Below are positions 31,447 to 43,423 of a DNA stretch of 64,000 nt, one piece after another. Both the position numbers and the translations under genes were made by a program. The notes beneath the pieces are model-generated. The model searched no databases, was not told the DNA's origin, and saw only the letters and a program-made list of their open reading frames with translations. The number at the start of each line of letters is the position of its first letter. Position 1 is the first letter of the stretch. The stretch spans positions 13,523,501 through 13,587,500 of the forward strand of contig JAUIMM010000188.1 in the NCBI GenBank assembly GCA_031769625.1, read 5' to 3'. Source of the stretch: Taudactylus pleione (taxonomy: Eukaryota; Chordata; Amphibia; Anura; Myobatrachidae).

Positions 31447-31500
31447 TTTAATCCATTTAAGAGCAATCCGAAAAACCAAACCAAAACACTTGAGGATGGT

Positions 31501-31570
31501 TTTGCCAAAACTGTAGCATTTGAGGGTGGTTTTGCCAAAACTGTAGCATTTGAGGGTGGTTTTGCCAAAA
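31501..31570. repeat. 30-bp tandem repeat, about 2.3 copies
   Basis: TTTGCCAAAACTGTAGCATT plus TGAGGGTGGT starts at 31501, 31531 and 31561, with identical units inside the hAT right arm. Confidence 0.95.
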
Positions 31571-31599
31571 TCAAAACACGGGGGTCCGCACACTTCTAT

Positions 31600-32585
31600 A
31601 ATCCCCAGTATATCATTTTGACAAGTTTATTGGTAGGGGGCCCCACAAGTTAACCACTCTGTATGGTTATGATTTATGTTAGACCTGCTAACTTATACGT
31701 GTCTTTTATTTGTATCATTTCATTGATTTAGAATAGAATGAAAGTGAAGAGTACAAAGAAAAATTGCTTCTTCAAGAAGACACCGTTTTCCTGCACTTGG
31801 GGAAAGTACGCAATTAAATATTTAATTGCATCTGTAGTCTTTCTAACCAGTAACTTGATTTACTGGTTGTAGAGACAACTGTAACACACACCACTAATAA
31901 GGAGCCTCTTGCCTGTGTCTAATAAGAGTAGACTTGGAAGTATGTGGGTTTATAGTGCAGCAGATTTATTTTTATACATGTGCATGGTTTACATGCCAGG
32001 GAAGAGATGTATGTATTTATATATAGCATGCCCCGCAATGTGGGATTAACTTGTCACAGCCTAGAACATCCAAGCATTTAAAAGCATCGCCCTGTAAAAA
32101 TATTTAACGTTAGGCATGTCGTGTATACACTGAAGTGCACAGTCTTTAGGAGAGGAATGCTCGCATTCACGACTGTGGAAGTCAATTATTAATCTAGTAC
32201 AAATGTACCTAATAACAAAACCTTGCATAACGTACACAACAGACACTACCACCAAATTCAACTGGTATAATCGTAGGCTGGTAACCTCCTAACAATACAG
32301 CATAGTAAAACGTTCAGGAAATTAACAGAACGTAAAAAAGTTTTTTTGCAATAAGGCTTGGATCATTTTCCTGTACAGGCCAACAACGCATTGGCCAGGT
32401 TGGACAATGGGCGTACTGAGACTAGTAGTTCTACGCCAGAAGAGGGGCCACAGGTTGTTTACTTGTTGCATGCTAATTACAGAGGGGAAGATCACTTCCA
32501 GTGGGGCCTGGCTATTGTGCACGGTCCTTACAGAGAGATGAGGAATGCACATGGACATTATGAATCAATGAAAGAGAAAAATTAA
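31600..32585. other. unassigned sequence
   Basis: AT-rich with no recognised repeats. The plus frame at 32358-32585 (75 aa) has no known domain and is not supported as a gene. Confidence 0.45.
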
Positions 32586-33065
32586 GAGGCCTCAGGTGGC
32601 GCTTGTTTGCAAAACCCTGCTACTTCCTATGGGAAGGAGTACCGGGGGTGTGAAGAGTATTCCTAGCAGATCCTTCCGCCACCTCCTCGCTGCCTCCCCA
32701 GTATCCCCTGCGGCGAGGTTGATACTCACTCATCGGGGGCCGTATGGTCCCTGATAATAAAGTAAGCACCTCCAAATGTATTTAAGTATCCACCTCACTG
32801 CGGGGGATACTCATCAGCGGAGCACTTCAGCATTGCTCCAGAGATAGGTCCCTCTTCGCATACCCAGAACTCCTTTCCATAGGAAGGAGTAGGGCTCAGA
32901 CAAAGAGCCACCTGAAGATGGCGTTTGTTCTCGCTGGTAAACTCTGAAAAACTATAAGTTTACAGAGTTTGGTGACTATCAGGTGGTCCTATCAGACCCC
33001 TGATGAATGGCCCGTTACCTTAATGTTTTCGCAATGTTTAGCGGGCCATTGAGTGATGATGAATA
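32586..33065. mobile_element. probable serial-hairpin MITE
   Basis: Several consecutive stems: ACTCCTTTCCATAGGAAGGA (32868-32889), AAACTCTG with CAGAGTTT (32939-32971), AATGGCCCGTTACC with AGCGGGCCATT (33006-33050). CCTCAGGTGGCGCTTGTTTG near the left is echoed by CACCTGAAGATGGCGTTTG. The right end approximates TGATGATGAATAAACG. Outer termini are not well matched. Confidence 0.45.
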
Positions 33066-33572
33066 AACGGATATTTTAATTTTTTGCAGCACAAATGACA
33101 TGAGAAGGAAAGACAGAAGGTTCATTTAAAAGTATAATGTCACTCGGATAGAAACTGAGGATGTTGATATACCAGTCGAACTAGCTACTTAAACACAGCT
33201 ATGCAAATTGGCATGAAATTAGGTGACTGCTATGGTACTTAATCTATGTCAATCTGTACTTATAATGCACACTTTGTTTTTGTCTGGCATATACGCAGCT
33301 TTAAAACATAACTGGCTACGAATGCCAGAGTATACGGGCTGCCGATTCGGGCCGACATATTATCACAGTTAATTGGATGTCGATGAAGAAATTGGTAAGC
33401 CAGGCCATTGTATACTTTCAGGAGCACTTCTACAGGAAATCATATGTCACTTAGAGGCACTTGTGCAAAACGACTAAATACGCTGGGAGCTAAACAGAAC
33501 CGTGAAGGAGAGAATAATAAAATGCACATCCACTTGTTCTGGTCTAGTGAAAAGTAATCGGAACATGCGGCT
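33066..33572. other. unassigned sequence
   Basis: No repeat or gene recognised. Confidence 0.45.
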
Positions 33573-33574
33573 GA

Positions 33575-33883
33575 ATCATACTTTCCTACTTTTCATTTTT
33601 TCCACCCCTGGAGAAGCAGGTGGGCGGCGATGGGGGCTTGACCTGATGTTTCGTGTATAGCGGATATTTAAATAGGGGGAAGGACCACATGATGCAATTC
33701 TTGTAGAATCGCGTCATTAAGGCCCGTCCTCTACTTGGGGATCTCCGTGAAAATTCTTCCCATTCTACCCACTTCGCTAGTAAGTGGGCAGGAATGCGGG
33801 AGAAGTGCCTACGCTACCACGGGGGTGCAGGGGGCTACCCGAAAAATCGGAAACCTCCCGCGACTTCCAGGGGAGTAGGAATA
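33575..33883. mobile_element. TACTTGCC-type MITE
   Basis: Left CATACTTTCCTACTTTTC, right CTTCCAGGGGAGTAGGAATA. Inner pairs include GATGCAATTCTTGTAGAATC/GCGTCATT and CCCACTTCGCTAGTAAGTGG. It belongs with 24462 and 31134. Confidence 0.65.
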
Positions 33884-33967
33884 TATGGGCTGAATTGAAC
33901 CCACCTAGCTTTTTCTCGCTCAGACAGAATGGCAGGATCCTATGGGGACCAATCAGAGCAGTCTGCT

Positions 33968-33969
<2 letters not shown>

Positions 33970-34000
<31 letters not shown>
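33970..34000. repeat. (AC)n microsatellite
   Basis: About 30 bases of pure AC, then ATACACACACA. Confidence 0.95.
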
Positions 34001-34004
<4 letters not shown>

Positions 34005-34023
34005 ACACAATATTGGACCAGAA

Positions 34024-34439
34024 TCGGTATAAAATACCGCCGGTTCGATTCCCGGCAGTGCCTGGCCGACAAAAAGCAGAGTTCCCGGCAGCGGCACCCC
34101 GACAGCACTGGAAATCCCGATCGTCCCCAAGGTAAGTATAAACTATCCTAACCCCCTAACCCTCCTTAGGGCTGCCTAACCCTAACCTCCCCCCCAAGTG
34201 CCTAACCCTAATCCGCCCTTCCCCGCTGCCTAAACCTAAGTCCCCCGGGGGGGGCCTAACCCTAAGTCCCCCCCCGGGGGTGCCTAACCCTAACCCTCCC
34301 TCCCCCTAGTCTAACCCTAACCCTCCTGGGGGGGTGCCTAACCCTAAATCCCCCCAAGGTGCCCTAAACCTAACCCTCCTCCCCCCGCAGCTGTCCGCTC
34401 ACGACTCCCGGCTCCGGTAATGTATGCCGGACGCATCCA
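34024..34439. mobile_element. telomere-like-filled element
   Basis: The interior 34145-34382 is built of CCTAACCCTAACCTCC, CCCCAAGTGCCTAACCC and similar units in the same orientation as 246-386. The flanking end sequences GGTTCGATTCCCGGCAGTGC and GGCTCCGGTAATGTATGCCG can pair partly. No clean target duplication. Confidence 0.55.
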
Positions 34440-35266
34440 GTCCTGTGCCAAAAGAGGAGACAGAGTGTTCAAAACCCCCTTCACTACATGACCGTGATCC
34501 ACTTCATCCGGGGATACAGACTAGCTTTGCCTCTGGACCGTTAAACCTCCCAGTACTTCTGAGGCAATGGACCTCAAGATCAATCAACAGAACTGGTCAA
34601 AACTGTGAACTCGACGGTAAGGAGCCTTTTGCCCCTGAACATTGTAACCAAAAGCCCCAAGAAGGCAAGCATCTTTGACCACTCTTCACCACTAGGCCAT
34701 GAGGGGGCTTTATGGATATATCAAAACTCTGATTTTGGAATAAGATTCTGCCAAATACATGTCAACAGTAGGCGGGAGGGATTGCTAAAGGTTATATTGC
34801 ATGAATTCCAGATTCTACTGTACAAATATTAAAAGCTTGAAAATCGGTTTATATCCTAAGCTATACTGTCTTGGGCCAATACAAACCCTCATTTTGAGCA
34901 CAAAGCAACATGATCAGTTGCACATGGGGCCACGTTAAGTTGCCCATGAGGATGAGATACAGTGGAGTTCGACGCACAGGCCATAGCTGGATTACTTCTG
35001 CACATGAAAGCTGATAGCGACCCTCTTCTGAAAGCATTTGCCAACATGTCCACAATGACCAAACCCATTTCCAGAGACTAGTTTGTTCTTCTGGCCACAG
35101 AAGAACAGACTAGACTGATGCTACTGCCAGTTCAATGTGTGACTTGCAATGCCTTATTTTATAAGATGTCTGCATGAATATATCCAGGGGTTCCAGGGTG
35201 CACAAAAAAAAAAGAAAAATAAAGGGTGGACATTAGGAAGCCACTTTTCAGTTAAGAAAATGGGAT
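34440..35266. other. unassigned sequence
   Basis: No repeat ends or coding domain recognised. Short plus-strand frames at 34424-34832 are unsupported. Confidence 0.45.
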
Positions 35267-35274
35267 CCCACAGG

Positions 35275-35554
35275 CAGAGCTGTAACTAGACTCTTTGGTG
35301 CCCTGTGCCAGAAAGAGCATTGGCGCACCCCTCATTTTTCCAAGGTCACATAATGCACCAAAAATAGGGCCACGGCTTCACGGGGAAGGGCCAGGGAATA
35401 GATAGGAGATGCCAGGAGATGCTGAGGATGAAATAAGAGGAAGCTACAAGCAAGAATGAAAATAAACAGAAATTTGACAGGCTTAAAACAGCGCCCCCTG
35501 AAATGTGGTGCCCTGTGCCATGGCACCGGCCGCACTACCCTAGCTACGGCCCTG
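35275..35554. mobile_element. hAT-type non-autonomous element with perfect 8-bp duplication
   Basis: Left CAGAGCTGTAACTAG, right CTAGCTACGGCCCTG. Flanks CCCACAGG at 35267-35274 and 35555-35562 are identical. The inner phrase TGGTGCCCTGTGCC occurs directly in both halves (35299 and 35505). No coding capacity. Confidence 0.9.
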
Positions 35555-35562
35555 CCCACAGG

Positions 35563-36660
35563 GTCTTGTTGCAAGTATCCCACTTCAGCTACTGAACTAG
35601 ATTATCTTCCAGAAACCACACAGGGGATTGCTTCAAGGTGCACATCATACTCCTGGGTATTTTTACTCTTCCCTAATGTTTTTACCGAAGACGTAAACAT
35701 GTTTTCAGAACCACATCTCCAAAAATAACCGAAAAGGCTTGCAATTACCAACTTCTTATAAATGCAGATTTCCCCAGACCTATTTGTGCCCAGTAGAGGT
35801 AAAACAATCACTTAAAGTGATACAGGCAGAAGTGACATTTTATTAGTGTCATTTTCCACTAAAGATCATGTTCAAAGCTCGGTGACTAATAACAGAATTT
35901 TCTTTATAACCTTCGACACCAGTTCAAGAGAATAAGAGAGCGGTCATATGTTACGTGCTGCTTCTATTTCACTCGTTGGGCAGGTTACGGTACTATGCAG
36001 CTATTTTCAGCCGGGGACTCCCCAGACAGAGAGGAGGAGATAGTTATGTTCTCAGTTGCTGGTAAACAATTTTTTGGTTTTGGTTTCATCCCTAAACCTG
36101 GCCACAGACGGGCAAATTAGCAGCATCTTTGTCCAATTTGGGCATGCCACTAGGTGGCCAAAATTAAGAGAGATATAAACCTTTTTTTTTGTAACTTCTG
36201 GATAAAATATCAGGACCGTCCCATGGGATTTCTGGGTCCTGTTAATGATGCTGGAAGAGGACATTAAAAATTTTTAGGACAGCCATCTCCCAATCACATT
36301 CATCCACATGCCTAACGGGTGACATGCTGAGATATTGGGCATAGTTCCTGATACCGGCTACGGCTTTACAAGTTGCTCCACCGACATAAGTGTGTCTGCG
36401 ATGGGACGGTCAATGGGATGGACTGCGCCCCGTCGCTAATTCAGCAATGGACAAACACATTAACTTTGTGGACAAGTTACTGCAGCTGCCAGTGTATCAT
36501 TTGCGAACAGTGGAGGAAGCCGATTTGCGATGTGAACCAGTCAATATCGTCACTGCCTCCTCTGTGTAAGTGAAAATATGCACCAGATTTGTTTTCTATG
36601 TGCACCAGGTGAATTTCAGTGAATTATAAATTATAGAATAATTTTAACAAAATATCTCAG
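35563..36660. other. unassigned sequence
   Basis: No recognised repeat or gene; T-run near 36182. Confidence 0.45.
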
Positions 36661-36664
36661 ACAT

Positions 36665-37690
36665 TGTTATGCTTTAATTATATGGCGCCACAAGGGGTCC
36701 GCAGCGTCTTACAAAGCACAAAAACAGAAACACTAAGAACAAAAAAAAAAAAAAAAACAGGAACGAAAGTGACCTACAACACAGAGCATTGCAGAACATG
36801 GACATCGGCAGTCATAATACTCACATAGACAGCAGGGTGGCACAACCCAAAGGTTGGTGCCTTTGTATGCAGTGTGGAGGGTATGGTGGTAACATAACCC
36901 CTTAAGCGCTCGCTAAAGGGGTTATGCCAGGTTTCTGTATTTAACAAACAGCAGTAATCTAAGATTACCTTTGTTTGTGAAGCATTGCTCTCACCATCTT
37001 TTAGACGGAGAGATCGATGCGGGCCCCACTGCCGGCAATGGACAGCCGGCGAAGCCTTCCAGGCGAGATGAGATGAGAGCTAGACGGCTTTGATGAAGAA
37101 GTGGGTCTTGAGAGCCAGTTTTAAATTTTGTAGAGAGGTGGAGAGTCTGATAGGAAGAGGGAGAGAGTTCAAGAAGAAGTCATCAGCTGGGATGGAGAGG
37201 CGGCAATCATGGGTGGAGTGAAGTGGGCGGGCAGGAGAGTGAAGGGAGATGAGGTCAGCAACGTAAATGGGAGAGGATTGGGTGAGGGCTTTGTGAAAAG
37301 TTTAAAATGAGTTCCGAAGGGGAAGGGGAGCCAGTGAAGGGCTGTAGGAGTGGGGAGGCTGATATAGTGCGTTTAGAGAGAAAGATGACCCGGGCAGCAA
37401 CACTGGAGGACAGATTGTAACAGAGACAGGTGGAAGTCAGGGAGGCCAGATAAGAGGAGGTTGCAGTAGTCCATTCTGCAGATGATCAGTGAGTGGATGA
37501 GGGTCTTAGTTGCCTCCAGGGTGAGAAAGGGTCTAATCACGGCAATATTTTTGAGTTGGAAACTGCAGGAATGAGAGAGGTGCTGGGTATTTGGTTTAAT
37601 GGAGAGGGAGGAGTCAAGAATGACTCCAAGACAGCGCATTTGCGGTGCTAGAGGAGATGACAGGGGAATAACCAACTTGTATTAAGAGAG
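36665..37690 (-). pseudogene. L2-type LINE: RT C-terminal part and 3' end
   Basis: The minus-strand frame 37675-37373 reads CLGVILDSSLSIKPNTQHLS, then LKNIAVIRPFLTLEATKTLI and CRMDYCNLLLSGLPDF, matching the thumb/C-terminal block of L2-class reverse transcriptases. With frame changes, KALTQSSP, SLHSPARPLHST and LPLPIRLSTSLQNLK continue to about 37080. A tail resembling GTAAGACGCTGCGGACC lies at 36690-36710 next to an AT-rich end. Stops and frameshifts make it inactive. Confidence 0.85.
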
Positions 37691-38715
37691 GCCAAAGGTT
37701 GGATGTCACATATGTTGCAACATAATTCATCAATGCAGGGTTCCACTAGAACAGTGCTGTGCCACATGCATCACTACGAGACGTCACCTGCAGCCCCAAA
37801 CCCCCTTCTGCTGCTGTGTTACTCTGGTTTGTTACAGATTGTATCAATTGTATTTAATGCCTGCTGATCTGTTATTACAGATAGGGGTCTCTAGTGTATT
37901 GCTTTAACTTATTACCAAAAGTTATATGGCCGCCCATATGACCCTTTTAAGTGTATGTTGGTTCCAATCACCCGGCTAGAATATAATAAAGTTCTAATGC
38001 AATAAAGCTTGCTGTAACCTATAGCAACCAGAAGTTGGATTTATATTTGGCAAAATAACGGCTCCATTCTATTTGGTTGCCAGTAGTCACAGCACATTTG
38101 AGCAGGATATAAACCCTGGCCTAATAGGTCGGTGAAGTCCCGTGTTACTGAAAGCATATTGTGTAACTAGAGCAAGTTCGATTCACTTGTAACATGCATT
38201 AACTTCTCAATGAAAAGTGGCACTCGAACAGAGGATGGGGTTACCGTCAGAGACGTCATGTTTAATAATGATTAATCTGATACCTGCCAACATGAACTCC
38301 AAGCTCTATTCACTAAATAATTACTCTGCAGCCTAGATACTGTTTCCAGAGGAGCAATGGAGTCAGGCATTCATCAGATTACGCTCAATCTCTAGTCACA
38401 GAGAGAACATCGCTGCCTGCACAGACACAGCACTTACTGCTCATTCACAATCATCCAATCTCATTTGATTAGAAAGGAAAATGAATTCAAAGTTCAAACC
38501 AATTCCACCAAGCTTGACTACGGTCAATGCGGTTATTTCAGCCACGAGGGACCGCTGCGCTCTTTTAATCCACTTGCATGATAAGCCGTACTGCAATATT
38601 GTGGCCAAATGATTCATTCAAGGAAATGCAAAGCTGGTCAGATATCTTAGACATCCAATAATCGTTACAATTGGTCAGTAACTACTGTATGATTTATATT
38701 TTGAAATAAAGTAAA
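37691..38715. other. unassigned, partly single-copy sequence
   Basis: 37990-38090 has CCTATAGCAACCAGAAGTTG and TATTTGGTTGCCAGT, a decayed CATAGCAACCA MITE. 38270-38640 looks non-repetitive with many TAAT/ATTA and CAAT motifs, and is a candidate conserved non-coding block. Confidence 0.4.
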
Positions 38716-38717
38716 AC

Positions 38718-38825
38718 GAATTAGCTGTTTTCGCACTGGAGCAATGATGAATTGCTCCAGCGCTCGCTTCGAGTTAGAATGTTAATTATCGAAGTCCTTT
38801 CGGACCCCAATAAATAACATAATTA
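38718..38825. mobile_element. MITE fragment shared with 56.35-56.43 kb
   Basis: CTGGAGCAATGATGAATTGC/TCCAG is a short palindrome. GAGTTAGAATGTTAATTATC follows, as GAGTCAGAATGTTAATTATT follows the matching GGAGCAATGATGAATTGCTG near 56359. Confidence 0.6.
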
Positions 38826-38827
38826 AT

Positions 38828-38940
38828 ATAGAGTGTAAGCTCCACTGGGGCAGGGACTGATGCAACTAGGCAAAAATTCTCTCTGTAAAGCGCTGCGGAA
38901 TATGTGTGCGCTATATAAATAAATGGTAATAATAATAAAG
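38828..38940 (+). mobile_element. SINE 3' tail
   Basis: AGTGTAAGCTCCACTGGGGC, CTGTAAAGCGCTGCGGAATA, GTGCGCTATATAAATAAATG and a GTAATAATAATAA end. The tRNA head is missing (5'-truncated). Confidence 0.8.
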
Positions 38941-40299
38941 CTCCATGACATCTTTTCTCTCAATTCAGATTTCATAGTTACAAAACTTGGGTTGCAGACA
39001 ACGTTGGGTACTGCTAGCCTTCGGCCCAGTTTCTGCCATTAATGACCTCCAAAAGTTCCCTCAGAGCAATAGAAGCCACTAATGATCTACAATCATCACC
39101 CAACCAGTAGATATGGCTGCAGATATGGCTGGTGAGGTGTAAGCAGGAGGACCAAATCAAAATCCACGATCAATGCGTTCCACGTCGGAATGAGTCAAGG
39201 GCTGGCTCGTGTGCGTCCACAATCGCAACGCAGGGAGCATGAGCCAATGCAATTTGCTCAGAGTAGAATCAGCATTAAAGTCACCAGATTGGGTCAGGAA
39301 CTGCAGGCAGCAACATGAAACGTGAGTGTTTTGTGTGCAGAAATCCCTGCTCGCTTAAAGGATTGGCTGCCAAGACTGACACAGCAAGATACTCACCAAA
39401 AGGACACAAGTGCTATAGACGAGGATGATCTCACTTCAGGAACCCCACCAGGGTTGTAATGAAAGCAGGCAAGGTGCATTGTAACAGGTCGTACGGCTAA
39501 CGATAAAAGCCGCTTTCCTCACCTTGACAAAAGTAAGATGGAAAGACCATAGCTAATGGACAGCATGTGATCACTGATGTAATACGGGAAAGGTTCCTAC
39601 CTGTAAATAACGTGCTATACAGTATAGAGATTCAGCCTAAGCCAACATCATATTGGGTTGAAGCAATCTATAAACCACTGTGAATAAAGCATAACATGGG
39701 GGATGAAATGCAGGTTTAGAAAACTCAGAGCCCACACCGAAAAAGGTATTAATGGAAACACAGAACCACCCCAGGTAAAGTAACACTGCCGTTGTGTGCA
39801 GTAATATGGACAGCCCATCAAATCAGTTTAGACCAATCAGATGTCAGTTAGAACATTCGAAAAATCCAGCTGGCTGATTAAATCAATCTGCCGGCAGATT
39901 CGGTCATCGGTTTATCCGGCACCTATGACCTGTTATTAAACCCAAGCGCTGAAATCCAGATCTCCCCAATGAGCATCAAAAAAGGTGAACAGAAGGAAAC
40001 CAATAGGATTTCCAACATGTGATGAAAAGGTTTCCTCTTATTTGGTAATGTTCTTTCATTCTGTATTTCCTTTAAGCATAGATACTTCATGAGCTGCACA
40101 ATTCTCTATGACAGACCATTGGGGGATTTTACATTTTTATCAGAGCCCCCCCCCCCCAGCTGTTAAAGACTATTGGTGGCTATCACAAGTGATGGCCTTC
40201 ACCGGGGCCATCCTGCTATGCTACACCATACAAATTATGGGGAAGATCATCATTAAATATATTTTTTTTTCAACTATTTTTGCAAGTCCACCTCCATAT
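38941..40299. other. unassigned sequence
   Basis: No repeat or exon recognised; moderate GC and ordinary complexity. Confidence 0.45.
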
Positions 40300-40347
40300 A
40301 AATTGGCCTGAAAATCTGTCTTCGGGCCAGTTTGATAAATAGGCCCC
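40300..40347. mobile_element. MITE right end
   Basis: TTTGATAAATAGGCCCCTTG is a typical right terminus of the GGGGCCTATTTATCA class. The matching left end was not found in the preceding 250 bases. Confidence 0.4.
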
Positions 40348-40349
40348 TT

Positions 40350-42030
40350 GTCCTCCAGAAAAGGGTTAAACAGAGAATTCCAGGAGTGTACACAACAGGA
40401 GGACCCGGCATTCCTCCCCTACACAAAGACACTAATGTGACTAATGCACTCCTTAAACTCCATGTAGGCATGTCTATATTTTTGTAAACAAGCCGAGTGA
40501 GAGAAGACAGGGCGTTCTATAAACACACCTATGTGTGTGGTTTGCATTTCACTTGTGATGAAAGAAAAGATTCATTTCACCGAAACCCTGAAAGTTCAAA
40601 TCAGAAACACAGCTATTAAATGGTACCCAAACTCTGCAACTACCCCTCCCCACATTCCAGGAATGCCTCAGTGAGAAAAATCGGTTGTAGCAAGACCCTG
40701 CTAATCCAGACACAGCTTCCCAGGGAGCTCTGACATTCTGGGCCCTGCTGAAAATGAAAAATCTCAGGCTACATTTAAATGTTCCGTATCACCCAGCTGG
40801 AAAAGCTGGCTCAGTTTACAAGTCGTGTTATATACACGTCCGTCCAACTAAAATAAAATGGCGTTTCATATTTACAAACATATATGTAAAGAGGTCCCCC
40901 ATGCCCTGATAGAATGCCCGATAGGCCACAATGAACGAGCGTTTGCCAAGTACCGTTGTGTTATCCGTAATATCATACTTCCCTACAGACAGCCAGTCTA
41001 TATCATGGGGAAAATAGACTTCCCCTCCAACTGCAGTCTTATTGTAAAGGCTTTAGATAACATTGTGCCTTTATACTCTTAGATGGCCGTTTATCTGCAA
41101 ACACAAGTAGTAGACAATTGTAATTAATCGTGAGATGACACATGGACTAATGTACTGAAGGAAAGACCAGCGCGTGCCCTTCAAATATCAACTCTCCTAT
41201 GCGTCTACGTGGGGAGAAAACTAATTATTGCTCCAAATCAGAGCTAGATTTTCTGGGATCGTCTCTCAAAGTATCTGTCACTTCATTTATGAGGACGCCA
41301 ATTAATTCAGGAGTTGCACAGATAGTTAAGTTTTTTGTTACACCTCTTCGGGGGCATTATAGGACATCGTAGTGGGACGTCAACGTCTTGCCGGACGCAG
41401 GGCAGGACAGTAGGAACATTTATATGGCCAAGGATCACATTCCCGCACAAACAGATCTGTTCAGCCACCAGGAACGGGCTCCTTCTAAACTCTGTTGCCC
41501 TAGATAATGACCGGGTTCTGTCAGACACATGATAGATGCAGAGGGCCGGGGGACTAAATATATACCCAGGAAACTACATAATAGATCCGGTGAGCAGAAA
41601 AAGTGGGACCTGGCAGACATTGAGCAGGAATAGCACTGAAAGCGATGGACGAGCTTGTCTATCAAGCCAAGAACTAGGTCAAGTGAAGGACAAAGCAATT
41701 ATCCCTTGTTCAGGTTCCCCGAGACCTTTTTAATTGAATATATAACCAAATGGCTTAAAATAAACCACACAAAATGCCTTAATACGCTATTTGTAATCCG
41801 TATGTTAGGTTTTGGCTATCAGCCTTTAAATATTACTATATTAAATTAATATGCACCAGTTCAGTGTTACTTGCAGACCCAAATAACTAGCTATGGATAC
41901 AAGCAATGAAGGAAAGTCTCTACACTTTGGTTTCCACAATACCATCTATATAGTACAGCCCTTAAGAAGGTCACATCAATGGGTGGCATAGGCAGACGAG
42001 AGCTTAAATATCTTCAAAATACTTATTACA
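40350..42030. other. unassigned sequence
   Basis: No repeat ends or conserved domain recognised. Plus-strand frames at 40858-41082 and 41335-41849 have no recognisable domain. Confidence 0.45.
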
Positions 42031-42033
42031 GTA

Positions 42034-42350
42034 CAGATGGTTTAATGGTTAGCATTACTGCCTCACAGCACTGAGGTCGTGGGTTCGATACCCTAACTGT
42101 GTGGGGTTTGTATATGCTCCCTGTGCTTGCGTGGGTTTCCTCCCACACTCCAAAAATATACTGGTAGGTTGATTGGCTCCCAACAAAATTACCCCTAGTG
42201 TGTATGTATGTGAGCATGTGGTAGGGAATTTAGATTGTAAGCTCCACTGGGGCAGGGACGGATGTGAATGGCCAAAAATTCTCTGTGAAGCGCTGCGGAA
42301 TATGTGTGCGCCATATAAATAACTGGTAATAAATAACAATAAATTATTAC
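42034..42350 (+). mobile_element. tRNA-derived SINE, near complete
   Basis: The head contains TGGTTTAATGGTTAGC (A-box region) and GGTTCGATACC (B box, 42082-42092). Then GTGTGGGGTTTGTATATGCT, GGGTTTCCTCCCACACTCCA, TACTGGTAGGTTGATTGGCT, the tail TTAGATTGTAAGCTCCACTG and AAGCGCTGCGGAATATGTG, ending TAATAAATAACAATAAATT. The closest relative here is 25941-26266. Confidence 0.9.
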
Positions 42351-42354
42351 CAGA

Positions 42355-42764
42355 CATAGTAGTTTATACACAAGTGGATGGGACTGTCTGCCACAGACCG
42401 CAGATATCTTATGGCCTCCTTTGCCACTGGGAGAGGGCTCATGAATGTGCTCTTAAAATTTGGAGCACATAAAAGGTCCTCACATCTCCCTGTGCCCTCA
42501 GATGTTGGAGGTTTATCGGTGCTGGAAGAGGTAGGAGGTTGTTAAACAGGACGGAGGATTTACAGTCAGTAGCTAAGCCCCCTAATCACCAAAAAGGTTT
42601 AGAAGTTTTACAGCCCTTCTTCAGAATCCCAGCATCAGTGGTGCTGGAACAGCCGTATCCTGCTTCCCAGCCAATATCAATTCCAAGCTGCCAGTTAGCA
42701 AAGAGTCACTTTGGTGCAACGTTGTACTGTAAGACTAGCAGCTTTCAAATGGGATAAACAAAAA
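42355..42764. other. unassigned sequence
   Basis: Nothing recognised. Confidence 0.45.
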
Positions 42765-43158
42765 ATTGTCTAAACTTTCTTGTGCTCTGCTGGGGAGCCA
42801 CATGACAGACCAGCCTCCGGAGCCTGAGGACGGAGCAGAGCGCCGGAGGGACTCGTCGGGGGACCTGCACACGCGGATACAGGTAAGTTTCACCTGCTAT
42901 TCGCCACCTTACAGTGGCGAATAGTAACTGCATCAAATTCCGAAAATTTATAATTTTCGGAATTTGCTGAATACCACAATTTCCACATCCACATAATAAT
43001 GTACTAATGTATGGGGAGTGTGGAAATTAACGCAGGGGAACTTAGCAAGGAGATATCTGTGATATCTCCTGTGCTAAGTGGCTACATGAATACCAAAATA
43101 ACGTTATTTAAGGAAAATGTCCTTAAAAACTTTATTTTAGTGTTGATGAATAGGCCCC
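42765..43158. mobile_element. serial-hairpin MITE ending GATGAATAGGCCCC, left-truncated
   Basis: The right end TTGATGAATAGGCCCC is followed by TAA. Stems in order: TTCGCCACCTTACAGTGGCG, AAATTCCGAAAATTTATAAT with TTTTCGGAATTT (42935-42965), TTCCACATCC...GTGTGGAA, CTTAGCAAGGAGATATC/GATATCTCCTGTGCTAAG. No left terminus found. Confidence 0.65.
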
Positions 43159-43423
43159 TAAATGTAAGAAAAAAATAAAAATTATAATATATCCTCCCAT
43201 TTAGCTGTCTTCACAAGAAATGTCAACAGCAGACTGGTTCCAAATCTCCTCCCCAACCCTGGTGGAGAATGGGCCCCATTATAGAAGCATTCTGATTGGC
43301 TGCAGTCGTGAAAGTGAGACTCCCGCCCTTCTGTGAGGTGTGGGAGAGGGCGCACTCAGATATTAAGCTAGTAAACAGGAAAACCACACACTCCGGGGTA
43401 AAGGAGTCTATTAATTATCACTT

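Larger units (their letters stand above)
30929..31598. mobile_element. hAT non-autonomous element, interrupted
   Basis: Left TAGAGATGTGCGGCTCAG, right GGTCCGCACACTTCTA, the same end family as 6454-8920. The left arm carries GGGTTCAGAGTCCCGG and CCAGGCTTGGG. The right arm carries CCAAACCAAAACAC and a short tandem expansion. It is interrupted at 31134-31446. The 8-bp flanks do not match. Confidence 0.7.

Noticed and set aside
42082..42092. tRNA gene (B box GGTTCGATACC)
   Set aside because: Part of a SINE with central domain and LINE-like tail; no cloverleaf acceptor stem.
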